The notes below the pieces were generated by a model that searched no databases, was not told where the DNA came from, and worked only from the letters and a program-made list of their open reading frames with translations. From Mesorhizobium sp. YC-39 (GTDB lineage: Bacteria > Pseudomonadota > Alphaproteobacteria > Rhizobiales > Rhizobiaceae): a stretch of 64,000 nt of DNA. Positions 19,827 through 27,649 of this stretch are shown piece by piece (the first letter of the stretch is position 1; each line of letters begins with the position of its first letter). The position numbers were made by a program, and so were the translations under genes. The DNA lies in assembly GCF_025753795.1 (NCBI RefSeq), contig NZ_JAOWPS010000002.1, forward strand, positions 372,001-436,000, in the 5' to 3' direction.

Positions 19827-21419
19827 CTAGTAGCCCAACGCCAGCCCATCCTTGCGGGGGTCGGACCCTCCGATCAGGACGCCGCGCTCCCAGTCAATCC
19901 GGATGGCCTGCGCGCCGCCGATGGCCAACCGCGGCGGCTGAACCTTAAAGCCGCGGCGTTCCAGTTCGGCGCCGAAGCGGGTGCGGATGGCTTCCTCGGC
20001 CTCCACCGTCCCGGTACCCGGCAGTGGAAAGAGGCGCGGCAGATCAATGGCGGTCTGAAGATCGAGACCGTAATCGTAGAGCCGGGACAACAGATGGGCA
20101 TGGCCCATGGCCTGGTAGTGCCCGCCCATGACACCGAACGGCATGACGACGCGTCCGCCCTCGGCGACCATTCCCGGGATGATTGTATGCATCGGGCGCT
20201 TGCGGGGGTCGACTTCATTGGGGTGACCTGCCGCAAGCGAAAAGCTCTGGCCTCGGTTGTGGAACAACACGCCTGAGCGTGGCGCCATCAGCCCACTGCC
20301 ATAGGAACTGAAGATCGAATTGATGAAGCTGACCGCGTTGCGGTCGCGATCCACCACGCTGAGATAGACAGTATCCTTGTGCTCGACGATGTCGAACGAC
20401 GGCAGTGGCTCAGTGACCCGATCCAAGGAAATACCACTGGCGAGACGATCAGCAAGCGTGCTCGACAGCATGCGCTCGACGGCCCCATCCGATACAGACG
20501 GATCGGCGACCAGCGCGTCACGCGCGGCGTAGGCGAGCCGTGTCGCCTCAAGGAGGAGATGCAGATCATCGGCGTCGAACGGGTCGTTGGACAGCGAGAA
20601 ACGGGAGAGGATGTTCAGGATAAGAAGGGCGACGACGCCCTGGCCATTCGGTGGGCATTCGTAGATGGTGCGGCCACGATAGGTCGTGGAGATGGGTGTA
20701 ACGTAGTCTCCTGCAGCGCTGCGGAAATCGTCGAGCGTGTGATGGCCGCCGAGGCCGCGCAGATAGTCCACCATGTCCTCGGCGACGGCGCCGCGATAGA
20801 AGGCGTCCCTGCCGTCGCGTGCGATCGCATCGAGTGTATTCGCGAGCAAGGGCTGGCGCTGGACGCCGCCGACCGCCGGCGCCTCTCCTTCGACCAGGAA
20901 AGTGGCACAAGTGGTCGGGTCCGCCGCCAGGAGATCGCGTTGCAGTCCCAGGTCGGCGGCGACACGGGGCGTCAGTGCGTAGCCCTCGCGCGACATCGCG
21001 ATTGCCGGCTGAAGGACCTCGGCCATCGGCATCCGGCCGAAGTCACGTAAGAGTCGGCACCAGGCATCGACCGCCCCAGGAACCGTGACCGCATGTGGAG
21101 AAGAGCGTTCGATTGTTGTCGCACCCTCGGCGCGCAACGCGTCGCGGGTCAGGCCGGCCGGCGTCCGGCCCGAGCCGTTGTACGCACGGATGTCGATGGA
21201 TCCTTCCACCGCTATCATCGCGAAACAGTCTCCGCCGATACCGGTGGAGCCCGCCTCGACGACAGACTGAACCGCCACGGCCGCCACTGCCGCATCGATG
21301 GCGTTGCCTCCTGCCTTCAGGATCTCGATGGCCGTCAGGGTTGAGGCCGGATGTGAGGTTGCCGCCATCCCATGACGGGCAACGGCCAGCGATCGACCAG
21401 GATCCTCGAAGTTACGCAT
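19827..21419 (-). CDS. Gamma-glutamyltransferase family protein, no signal peptide
   Basis: 530-residue Ntn-hydrolase of the gamma-glutamyltransferase family. The autocatalytic Thr is expected at about residue 350, in HKDTVYLSVVDRD, where cleavage yields the large and small subunits. FINSIFSSYGSGLMAPRSGV and PFGVMGGHYQAMGHAHLL follow, as in the small subunit. The protein starts without a secretion signal, so it is probably cytoplasmic, unlike classical periplasmic GGT. I chose ATG 21419 (MRNFEDPG) because GGAG lies six bases upstream; the longer version would begin at TTG 21431. Related enzymes hydrolyse glutathione or other gamma-glutamyl amides. It is convergent with the MBL gene, with 18 bp between their ends. 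Confidence 0.88.
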   Translation of the reverse strand: MRNFEDPGRSLAVARHGMAATSHPASTLTAIEILKAGGNAIDAAVAAVAVQSVVEAGSTGIGGDCFAMIAVEGSIDIRAYNGSGRTPAGLTRDALRAEGATTIERSSPHAVTVPGAVDAWCRLLRDFGRMPMAEVLQPAIAMSREGYALTPRVAADLGLQRDLLAADPTTCATFLVEGEAPAVGGVQRQPLLANTLDAIARDGRDAFYRGAVAEDMVDYLRGLGGHHTLDDFRSAAGDYVTPISTTYRGRTIYECPPNGQGVVALLILNILSRFSLSNDPFDADDLHLLLEATRLAYAARDALVADPSVSDGAVERMLSSTLADRLASGISLDRVTEPLPSFDIVEHKDTVYLSVVDRDRNAVSFINSIFSSYGSGLMAPRSGVLFHNRGQSFSLAAGHPNEVDPRKRPMHTIIPGMVAEGGRVVMPFGVMGGHYQAMGHAHLLSRLYDYGLDLQTAIDLPRLFPLPGTGTVEAEEAIRTRFGAELERRGFKVQPPRLAIGGAQAIRIDWERGVLIGGSDPRKDGLALGY

Positions 21420-21490
21420 GACGTTCTCCAAACCTTCCAGCCATCTGCTTAGTCAGTCCCCTGACGCCAGTGCCGGCTTCTCGCGCGGCC

Positions 21491-23341
21491 CTACCCCTCG
21501 CCCGACAGGTCCCGCCGTGCCTTGTCGAGTTCCTCGGCGTAGCGCCGCATCAAATGGCCCTCGGTCAACAGGCCGACGACGGTGCGGTCGGTGAAATCCT
21601 CGACCACCGCCAATTCCTCGGCGCTGGCGCGCTGAAAGGTCTCGGCGGCGGATTGCACGTTCATGGTCGGCACCAGGACCGCGTCCTTGTACTTGGCAAG
21701 CATCGAAACCGGTGTCTCGCCGTCAGACAGTTCGCTGTGCAGTTCGGCGACAATCAACACGCCGACATAGTGCCCGTCATCAACCGCGATGACGCGCTGG
21801 GCCGAACCGAGCGGCACTTCCTTGCGGAAGGCGGCAAGCGTTTTCGAGGCATCGATGGTGCGGACGTCCTTGCGCATCATCGAGCCGACCGTCAGGCTGC
21901 GCATCCAGCCAACGTCATGCGCGCTGCGGATCGTCTCGCCGCGCAAATGGAAACGCCATGTCGAGAAGGAATAGCCGAAGGTCTCGCGCACCAGGATCGC
22001 CGCCATGATCGAGGCCGCCAGCACCACCCCGGTGAGCGTCAGGTCGCGGGTCGATTCCAGCGCCAGGAACGTCATCGTCAGCGGGCCACCGACGACACCG
22101 ACCGCAATCGAAGTCATGCCGACGACGGCGGCAACGGCGGGATCGATGCCCGTTGCCGGCGAAACGACGGTCATGATTTCGGCAAACATCTTGCCAAGCA
22201 GAGCGCCGAGGAACAGTGAGGCGAAGAACAGTCCGCCGCGAAAGCCCGAACCCAGCGAGACCGCCGATGCCGCCAGTTTCAGCAGGAAGACGCTGGTCAC
22301 CACGGCAAGTCCGTAATTCATCGCGAATTCGCGATGCAGCGCGCCATGCCCGCTGGACAGGACCTGTGGCGTGATCAAACCAAGCAGCCCGACGATGCAG
22401 CCGCCGATGAAGGGCCGCAGCGCGGCATCGATCGACAGCCGCGCGAAACCGCGCTCAATCAGGGTCACCAGTTGCATTATGGCGATGGAGGCGGCACCGC
22501 CCAGCAACCCGAGCAGCAAAAACGGCAGATACTGGCTGGCGGTAAGTGCCGGCAGGCCGGACAGCTCCAGCGGAAACGGCACGCCGCCGAACATCTCGGC
22601 GGTCAGCGAGGCTGCGATCGCCGCCGTCATGACCGGCGCGACATTGGCGATCGAATAGATGCCGATGACCAGCTCGAAACCATAGAAGGCGCCGGTCAGC
22701 GGCGCGTCGAAGGCGGCCGCGATCGCACCGGCGGCACCACAGCCGACGAGGATGCGGACATCGTTGCGACGCAGCCTGAAGGCCCGCGCCAGCCGCGACG
22801 CCAGGCCGGAACCGACCTGCGTATAACCGGCCTCCAGCCCGACCGAGGCGCCGAAGCCGCTCGAAATCATCGTCTGGCCGGCGATGATGAACGTGTCGGT
22901 CAGGGACATGCGCCCGCCATAGAGCGCATTGGCTTCGATCGGATCGACCGGCGTGCGGAACTTTCGCGCCCTCAACCAGATCACGGTCAATCCAAGCAGG
23001 ATGCCGCCGATTGCCGGGATCAGCGCCTGAACCGGGCTCTCCAGCGAAAACATCGCCGAAAGCCGGCCGCCCGGCTGAACGCCGAACAGCAGCCCGTGCA
23101 GGTCCAGCACCATCTGGCTCATCGCGGTGACCAGCACGCCCGCCGCCACCCCGACCACGCCGGCCAGGATAACGACAACAATGCCGCGCGCCTCGAGCAG
23201 CGGCAGCGATCTGATCAGCACCGCGCGCAGCCGGCGGGCATAGACTTGCGGTTCGTTTCTGGAAAGCACCGGAGCGGCTCGCCGATATCCAAGGGAATGG
23301 TGCCTGATACGCTGGGCGGCGCGGCATGGCAACCACGACAC
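21491..23341 (-). CDS. ClC-family chloride channel/transporter with C-terminal CBS domains
   Basis: Up to 616 residues: a ClC membrane domain (about residues 45-455), then two CBS domains (VGSMMRKDVRTIDASKTLAAF and VLVPTMNVQSAAETFQ blocks). The Cl-binding motifs are unusual. Where typical members have GSGIP, no such sequence is seen; the GREGP gate appears as GLEAGYTQ, keeping a Glu but not the Pro; and GxFxP appears as GGLFFASLFLGA, lacking the Pro. It may be a divergent anion channel. Start is uncertain: the frame opens at GTG 23341, but a GTG at 23269 (LSRNEPQVYARR) may be the true start because the first 24 residues are poorly protein-like. No operon partner is visible. Confidence 0.85.
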   Translation of the reverse strand: MSWLPCRAAQRIRHHSLGYRRAAPVLSRNEPQVYARRLRAVLIRSLPLLEARGIVVVILAGVVGVAAGVLVTAMSQMVLDLHGLLFGVQPGGRLSAMFSLESPVQALIPAIGGILLGLTVIWLRARKFRTPVDPIEANALYGGRMSLTDTFIIAGQTMISSGFGASVGLEAGYTQVGSGLASRLARAFRLRRNDVRILVGCGAAGAIAAAFDAPLTGAFYGFELVIGIYSIANVAPVMTAAIAASLTAEMFGGVPFPLELSGLPALTASQYLPFLLLGLLGGAASIAIMQLVTLIERGFARLSIDAALRPFIGGCIVGLLGLITPQVLSSGHGALHREFAMNYGLAVVTSVFLLKLAASAVSLGSGFRGGLFFASLFLGALLGKMFAEIMTVVSPATGIDPAVAAVVGMTSIAVGVVGGPLTMTFLALESTRDLTLTGVVLAASIMAAILVRETFGYSFSTWRFHLRGETIRSAHDVGWMRSLTVGSMMRKDVRTIDASKTLAAFRKEVPLGSAQRVIAVDDGHYVGVLIVAELHSELSDGETPVSMLAKYKDAVLVPTMNVQSAAETFQRASAEELAVVEDFTDRTVVGLLTEGHLMRRYAEELDKARRDLSGEG

Positions 23342-23491
23342 CTGCCGTCGGCAGGTGGTGGGGACAATACGGCCTCACTGCGTCGATAAGACCACCTTCG
23401 TTACGGGAAACCGCGTTGACGTAAACGTCAACCCGAAGCTATATGCGCCAGCGCCAATGCGCGACAAACGCAAAGAGACGAGGAGAACGGC

Positions 23492-23776
23492 ATGAGCGTT
23501 CAGGAAATTGCCGACAAGATCAGATCGCGTGTGGCGAGTGCCGGGTTCGATCGTTCCGTGAAATTCGATACCGGCACTGACGGCGTCATCGTCATCGACG
23601 GCGCAACCATCTCGACCGACGACGCGCCGGCCGACTGCACCATAAAGCTTTCGCTCGACGATCTGGACTCGCTGATATCGGGCGACCTCAACCCGACCAT
23701 GGCGTTCATGAGCGGCAAGATCAAAGTCGAGGGCGACATGAGCGTCGCCATGGCGCTCAGCCAGTTGATCGGGTGA
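23492..23776 (+). CDS. SCP2 sterol-carrier-domain protein
   Basis: 94-residue stand-alone SCP2 domain. It shows the alternating beta strands VKFDTGTDGVIVIDGATIS, a DCTIKLSLDDLDSLISG block and the C-terminal MAFMSGKIKVEGDMSVAM typical of small bacterial SCP2 proteins. Such proteins bind hydrophobic ligands such as fatty acyl chains in the cytoplasm; a specific role is not known. A GAGGAG-like site lies upstream (ACGAGGAGAACGGC before ATG). It is followed by a nested hairpin region that probably terminates transcription. Confidence 0.9.
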   Translation: MSVQEIADKIRSRVASAGFDRSVKFDTGTDGVIVIDGATISTDDAPADCTIKLSLDDLDSLISGDLNPTMAFMSGKIKVEGDMSVAMALSQLIG

Positions 23777-23812
23777 TCCGTCCAAGGATGGAACCAAAAC
23801 GCCGCCTTGTGC

Positions 23813-23853
23813 ATGTCGCCCAAAAGTGCGCAGCGGTTTTGGGATAACGACAT
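23813..23853. repeat. Dispersed palindromic repeat, copy 1
   Basis: ATGTCG and CGACAT form an outer stem; CCCAAAA and TTTTGGG form an inner stem around GTGCGCAGCGG. Related copies are at 28584-28631 (opposite orientation) and, more diverged, at 57394-57434. It has the look of a rhizobial intergenic palindromic element. Confidence 0.75.
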
Positions 23854-23870
23854 ACACAAAACAAGAAAAT

Positions 23871-23896
23871 AAGGCGCGTCGCATGCGACGCGCCTT
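23871..23896 (-). terminator. Perfect palindromic hairpin, terminator for the GNAT gene
   Basis: 26-bp perfect palindrome with GGCGCGTCGCA arms, 33 bp after the GNAT stop on the minus strand. Read in that direction it is followed by ATTTTCTTGTTTTGTG, a T-rich tail. Confidence 0.75.
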
Positions 23897-23929
23897 ATGG
23901 GCGGCGTTTTTACATCCGGCTGAAAGGCT

Positions 23930-24661
23930 TCATGCCGCGAACGTCAGCGCCGCCGGCGCCTTCAGCTTGCGCCCCGCTGCCTTCAGCGTGCCCTGGGCGC
24001 CATCAAGCGCGCTGTCCACCAGTTCCAGCGCCAGCAGGCGGTGCCGCTCGTAAGGCCCCGGCATAGCGAGCGCGCCGGTCTTGGCGGCCGAGAACCCGAA
24101 ACGCCCGTAATAAGGGGCGTCGCCGACGAGCAGGATCACGGCGTGGCCGAGCCGCGCGGCCTCCGCCACGGCATGGCGCATCAACGCCGAGCCGATGCCG
24201 GCATTCTTGAGCGTCGGATCGACAGCGAGCGGACCGAGCAGAAGTGCTGTCGGACCGCCCTCGCCCAGCACCACATCCCACAACCGCACGGTGCCGGTGA
24301 CCGCACCCGACGCATCGCGAGCGATGAAGGCCAGGCCTTCCGAAGGTCGGCGGCCGCGCCGCAGTTTTTCGGAGGATTTCTTCCTGCGCTTCGGACCCAT
24401 GGCGCGGTCTAGCAAGGCCTCGCGCGCAGCGACGTCGGCCGAGGTTTCGGCGGTGACGACAAAAGCGCTGGCAATCTCCCCCCTTGAGGGGGAGATGTCG
24501 CCGAAGGCGACAGAGGGGGTTGCCGCGCGTGAAGCGCCGACGCCATGCAGCTCAAAGGAAGCCGAGGCAGCCGGACCGACCCCCTCTGGCCTGCCGGCCA
24601 TCTCCCCCTCAAGGGGGGAGATTCCCGCGGCACCCTCAACAATGTAATCTACAACGTCCAT
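23930..24661 (-). CDS. GNAT N-acetyltransferase with repeat-encoded N-terminal segment
   Basis: 243 residues as read from ATG 24661, which has AGGA nine bases upstream. The C-terminal part from about residue 65 is a YhbS-like GNAT: AFVVTAETSADVAAREALLD, then TALLLGPLAVDPTLKNAGIG, the acetyl-CoA loop, and YYGRFGFSAAKTGALAMPGPYE, the YhbS signature. Residues about 14-63 are encoded by two palindromic repeats in opposite orientation (24578-24623 and 24474-24522) plus the spacer, and read ISPLEGEMAGRPEGVG and TPSVAFGDISPSRGEI. No ATG, GTG or TTG lies between the repeats and the domain, so the repeat segment is either translated or the true start was lost. The first ATG inside the domain (MGPKRRK) would remove the first strand. 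Acceptor substrate unknown. Confidence 0.8.
   Translation of the reverse strand: MDVVDYIVEGAAGISPLEGEMAGRPEGVGPAASASFELHGVGASRAATPSVAFGDISPSRGEIASAFVVTAETSADVAAREALLDRAMGPKRRKKSSEKLRRGRRPSEGLAFIARDASGAVTGTVRLWDVVLGEGGPTALLLGPLAVDPTLKNAGIGSALMRHAVAEAARLGHAVILLVGDAPYYGRFGFSAAKTGALAMPGPYERHRLLALELVDSALDGAQGTLKAAGRKLKAPAALTFAA
24474..24522 (+). repeat. RIME-like palindromic repeat, copy A, inside the GNAT frame
   Basis: First hairpin ATCTCCCCC / GGGGGAGAT with a CTTGA-type loop, second hairpin GTCGCC GAA GGCGAC, then a conserved AGAGGGGG tail. It is the same element as copy B (24578-24623) in the opposite orientation; the second hairpin differs in sequence but stays paired. Confidence 0.85.
24578..24623 (-). 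repeat. RIME-like palindromic repeat, copy B, inside the GNAT frame
   Basis: On the minus strand it reads a first hairpin identical to copy A, then GGCC GGCA GGCC as the second hairpin, then AGAGGGGG. Together with copy A it frames 55 bp of unrelated spacer. Confidence 0.85.
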
Positions 24662-24758
24662 TTCCGCGATCCTTCACGAGCGGAGATCTGTTCCACAGGC
24701 GAGCCCGGGCGGGCGACAGGCGCCCACCTGGGATGATCTGATCGGTTCTTTCGAACCG

Positions 24759-25892
24759 TCAGATCACGTAGGATCGGAGAGGCTCGAAGCCGTTAAACGC
24801 GACCGCCGAATAGGTGGTCGTGTAGGCGCCGGTGCCCTCGATCAGCACCTCGTCGCCGATGGTCAGCGACAAAGGCAGCGGATACGGCGTCTTCTCGTAC
24901 ATCACGTCGGCCGAATCGCAGGTCGGGCCGGCGAGCACGCAAGGCGCGGTCTCGGTGCCGTCATAGGCAGTCGTGATCGCATAGCGGATCGCCTCGTCCA
25001 TCGTCTCGGCGAGACCGCCAAACTTGCCAATGTCGAGGAACACCCAGCGCACATTGTCGTTGTCGGCCTTCTTCGAAATCAGCACGACTTCCGACTTGAT
25101 GACGCCGGCATTGCCGACCATGCCGCGGCCCGGTTCGATGATCGTCTCCGGGATCGCGTTGCCGAAATGCTTGCGCAATGCCGAGAAGATCGCCTGGCCA
25201 TAGTCCTGCGCCACCGGCACATCCCTGAGGTAACGGGTCGGGAAACCGCCACCCATATTGACCATCTTCAAGACGATGCCTTCCTCGGCGAGCGTCGCAA
25301 ACACCTTCTTGGCGTCGCCAAGCGCACGGTCCCAGGCGTTCAAATCGGTCTGCTGCGAGCCGACATGGAACGACACCCCATAGGCGTCGAGGCCGAGCGA
25401 CCTGGCATGGCGCAGCACGTCGATCGCCATCGCCGGCACGCAGCCGAATTTGCGCGACAGCGGCCATTCAGCACCTTCGCCGTCGGTGAGCACGCGGCAG
25501 AACACGCGCGCGCCGGGAGCAACGCGGGCGATCTTCTCGACTTCCTCGACGCAGTCGACCGCGAACAGCCGGATGCCGAGCTGGTAGGCGCGTGCGATGT
25601 CACGCTCCTTCTTGATGGTGTTGCCGAAGGAAATGCGATGCGCCGGCGCACCGGCGTCCATCGCCATCTCGACTTCGGCAACGGAGGCGGTGTCGAAGGA
25701 CGAGCCCATCGTAGCAAGGAGGCGCAGGATTTCCGGCGCCGGGTTTGCTTTCACCGCGTAGTAGATCTTGGAATCGGGGAGCGCCTTCTCGAAGGCGCGG
25801 AAATTGTCGCGCACGACATCGAGGTCGACGACGAGGCAAGGGCCGCTCGGACGTCGGGTGGCGAGGAAGTCAAGGATGCGCTGGGTAGCCAT
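24759..25892 (-). CDS. Ornithine/lysine decarboxylase, type III PLP fold
   Basis: 377-residue alanine-racemase-fold (group IV) decarboxylase that makes putrescine from ornithine and possibly cadaverine from lysine. The PLP lysine is K48 in YYAVKANP; HVGSQQ, EPGRGMVGNAG (phosphate loop) and the inter-subunit catalytic Cys in GPTCDSAD are all present. ATG 25892 is preceded by GGAGAG with good spacing; the open frame beyond it is not protein-like. Upstream lies a roughly 430-nt structured leader with its own promoter. A hairpin at 24735-24765 includes the stop codon. The product feeds homospermidine synthase encoded at 49212. Ornithine-only versus dual specificity cannot be decided by eye. Confidence 0.92.
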   Translation of the reverse strand: MATQRILDFLATRRPSGPCLVVDLDVVRDNFRAFEKALPDSKIYYAVKANPAPEILRLLATMGSSFDTASVAEVEMAMDAGAPAHRISFGNTIKKERDIARAYQLGIRLFAVDCVEEVEKIARVAPGARVFCRVLTDGEGAEWPLSRKFGCVPAMAIDVLRHARSLGLDAYGVSFHVGSQQTDLNAWDRALGDAKKVFATLAEEGIVLKMVNMGGGFPTRYLRDVPVAQDYGQAIFSALRKHFGNAIPETIIEPGRGMVGNAGVIKSEVVLISKKADNDNVRWVFLDIGKFGGLAETMDEAIRYAITTAYDGTETAPCVLAGPTCDSADVMYEKTPYPLPLSLTIGDEVLIEGTGAYTTTYSAVAFNGFEPLRSYVI

Positions 25893-26323
25893 CGGGGTCT
25901 CTCCAATCACGCCTTGCGGCGTGCACAAAGGCTGCGGGACGCGGGCTCTCGGCCTCGCGAACACGCGGTGGACAAAGGCGGGACGTCAAATCATGGAACC
26001 AGCCGGTGGAGACCCCGGAACCACGAATCGCCGTCTCGCGGCGGTGAACCTTGGCCTTGCCCGGCCTTGGTTCGCTTTGTCTGCCTTGGCTTGGATGGGA
26101 GACCCGTCCGCACTGCCGGCAATGAAGGTGTGCCTCTTCAGTAACCCCGGTCTTTGGACGACCGGCAGAACACCAGAAAGGCCCGCACCGTCGTTGCTTC
26201 AAGGTGTCCTCGGCTTGGTGGTTGGCCACTAAACCGACTGGAGGGGTTGGCTCCAGTTACCTTACCGATTGCCCTCACCATTCGAGGATCGGCGGACACC
26301 CACAGGCACGTGCGACTTTGGGC
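25893..26323 (-). ncRNA. Long structured 5' leader of the decarboxylase, candidate speF-type regulatory RNA
   Basis: About 430 nt separate the predicted transcription start from the decarboxylase ATG, with no convincing gene. It contains several hairpins, including a 7-bp stem ACTGGAG/CTCCAGT with a 7-nt loop (26237-26257), GTGG/CCAC at 26218-26229 and CCGGT/ACCGG at 26147-26165. The length and position match the speF leader motif described upstream of ornithine decarboxylase genes in alphaproteobacteria (Rfam RF00518). The assignment is by position, size and fold potential; I have not aligned it to the family model. Confidence 0.6.
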
Positions 26324-26329
26324 AAGCGC

Positions 26330-26358
26330 GATATAAGAGCGAAGGGTTTCACAATCAA
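26330..26358 (-). promoter_or_regulatory. Sigma-70-type promoter for the decarboxylase leader
   Basis: On the minus strand TTGATT (26353-26358) and TATATC (26330-26335) are separated by exactly 17 bp. Transcription would start near 26323, which sets the leader length. It lies 44 bp from the divergent amidase ATG. Confidence 0.6.
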
Positions 26359-26401
26359 TAAAAATCGACAGGCAAGGTTGTAAAATTTCCAGCAGCGCAC
26401 A

Positions 26402-27637
26402 ATGTTGGACAGACTGTATCCGGATATCGAACGCATGACAGGCACTCGCGGCCCCCTGAACGCTTTTCTCGACCTCGACCAGATCCCCGTTACCAATGCG
26501 CAATCCGGCCCGCTCGCCGGGCTGCGTCTGGCCGTCAAGGACATATTCGACGTGGCCGGCTACCGCACCGGCTGCGGCAATCCCCAGAAATATGAGGAGG
26601 CCCCGCCCGCCGCTGCAACCGCGTCTGCCGTCCAGGCGCTGCTTGATTCGGGTGCGCGCTTCGTCGGCAAGACGCAGACCGACGAGCTCGCCTTTTCGCT
26701 GATGGGGTTGAACGCGCATTTCCCCTCGCCGGTTAATCCGGCGACACCCGACCGCATCACCGGCGGCTCGTCATCCGGATCCGCCTCGGCGGTTGCCGGC
26801 GGGCTGGCCGACATCGCCACCGGGTCCGACACTGGCGGCTCGATCCGCGCGCCGGCAAGTTTCTGCGGCTTGATCGGCCTCAGGACAACGCATGGCCGCA
26901 TCTCGCTCGCCGGCACCATGCCGCTCGCCCCTTCCTTCGACACGTTCGGATGGTTTGCCAGGGACATGGCCACCTATGACAAGGTCGGCGCGGTACTGCT
27001 CGGCGACGATCCGCAGCCTCGCGACTTGCAGCGGCCGCTTGCACTCGATTCGCTGGACGGGCTCATGCTCGGCCAGCAAGAGGCCGACGCATATGCCGGC
27101 ATGGTCCGGCACGTCTCTTCAGTGATGGGCGCACCACGCACCATCGCACCGCTGTCGCATTCCACCGACGATCTCTATTGGTGCTTCCGCAAGCTGCAGG
27201 GATACGAGGCCTGGCAAAGCCATGGCGCCTGGATTTCCCAGAGCGGCCGGATGCTTGGGCCCTTCGTCAAGGAACGTTTCGAGCATGGCGCGACCATCGA
27301 CACCGCGACGGCGCAACATGAAACGGAGCGGCGCGACGCCTTCCGCCGCGAACTTGCCGAGCGCCTTGGTGAGGACGGCGTGCTTGTGCTGCCGACCGCC
27401 CCGGGTGCCGCCCCGCTGAAGGCCGCTGCCTTCGACGATTTGCAGACCTACCGCGAACGCGCGCTGCGGTTGCTGTGCCTTTCCGGCCTGTCGGGCTTTC
27501 CGCAGATCACGTTGCCACTGGGCGAGGTCGACGGCGCGCCCTTCGGTCTCTCGCTGCTGGGGTCGAAGAACAGCGACCGGCAATTGATGGCGCTGGGCGC
27601 ACGCATCCTCGCCGCCAGCCAGGAGCAAACACGATGA
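26402..27637 (+). CDS. Amidase signature family protein
   Basis: 411-residue amidase. The catalytic Ser-Ser-Lys triad is visible: Lys in LRLAVKDIFDVAG, the two serines in ITGGSSSGSASAVAGG and GSDTGGSIRAPASFCG. These enzymes hydrolyse amide bonds in the cytoplasm; the substrate is not evident. The start is either ATG 26402 or ATG 26435 (MTGTRGPLNAF); neither has a strong ribosome binding site, and the second gives an N-terminus more usual for this group. It is divergent from the decarboxylase leader and 12 bp upstream of a LysR gene on the same strand, so the two are probably cotranscribed. Confidence 0.87.
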   Translation: MLDRLYPDIERMTGTRGPLNAFLDLDQIPVTNAQSGPLAGLRLAVKDIFDVAGYRTGCGNPQKYEEAPPAAATASAVQALLDSGARFVGKTQTDELAFSLMGLNAHFPSPVNPATPDRITGGSSSGSASAVAGGLADIATGSDTGGSIRAPASFCGLIGLRTTHGRISLAGTMPLAPSFDTFGWFARDMATYDKVGAVLLGDDPQPRDLQRPLALDSLDGLMLGQQEADAYAGMVRHVSSVMGAPRTIAPLSHSTDDLYWCFRKLQGYEAWQSHGAWISQSGRMLGPFVKERFEHGATIDTATAQHETERRDAFRRELAERLGEDGVLVLPTAPGAAPLKAAAFDDLQTYRERALRLLCLSGLSGFPQITLPLGEVDGAPFGLSLLGSKNSDRQLMALGARILAASQEQTR

Positions 27638-27649
27638 GGAGCGGATGAC

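Larger units (their letters stand above)
23796..23910 (+). terminator. Nested inverted repeat after the SCP2 gene, probable terminator region
   Basis: An 11-bp perfect inverted repeat (AAAACGCCGCC at 23796 and its complement at 23900-23910, running into TTTTT) encloses two further hairpins: a dispersed palindromic repeat at 23813-23853 and a perfect 26-bp palindrome at 23871-23896. The outer arm plus T-run could end the SCP2 transcript on the plus strand. Confidence 0.6.

Noticed and set aside
25870..26229. 119-codon minus-strand frame in the decarboxylase leader
   Set aside because: It overlaps the decarboxylase start in another frame and has no family features. A short leader peptide cannot be excluded but nothing marks one.
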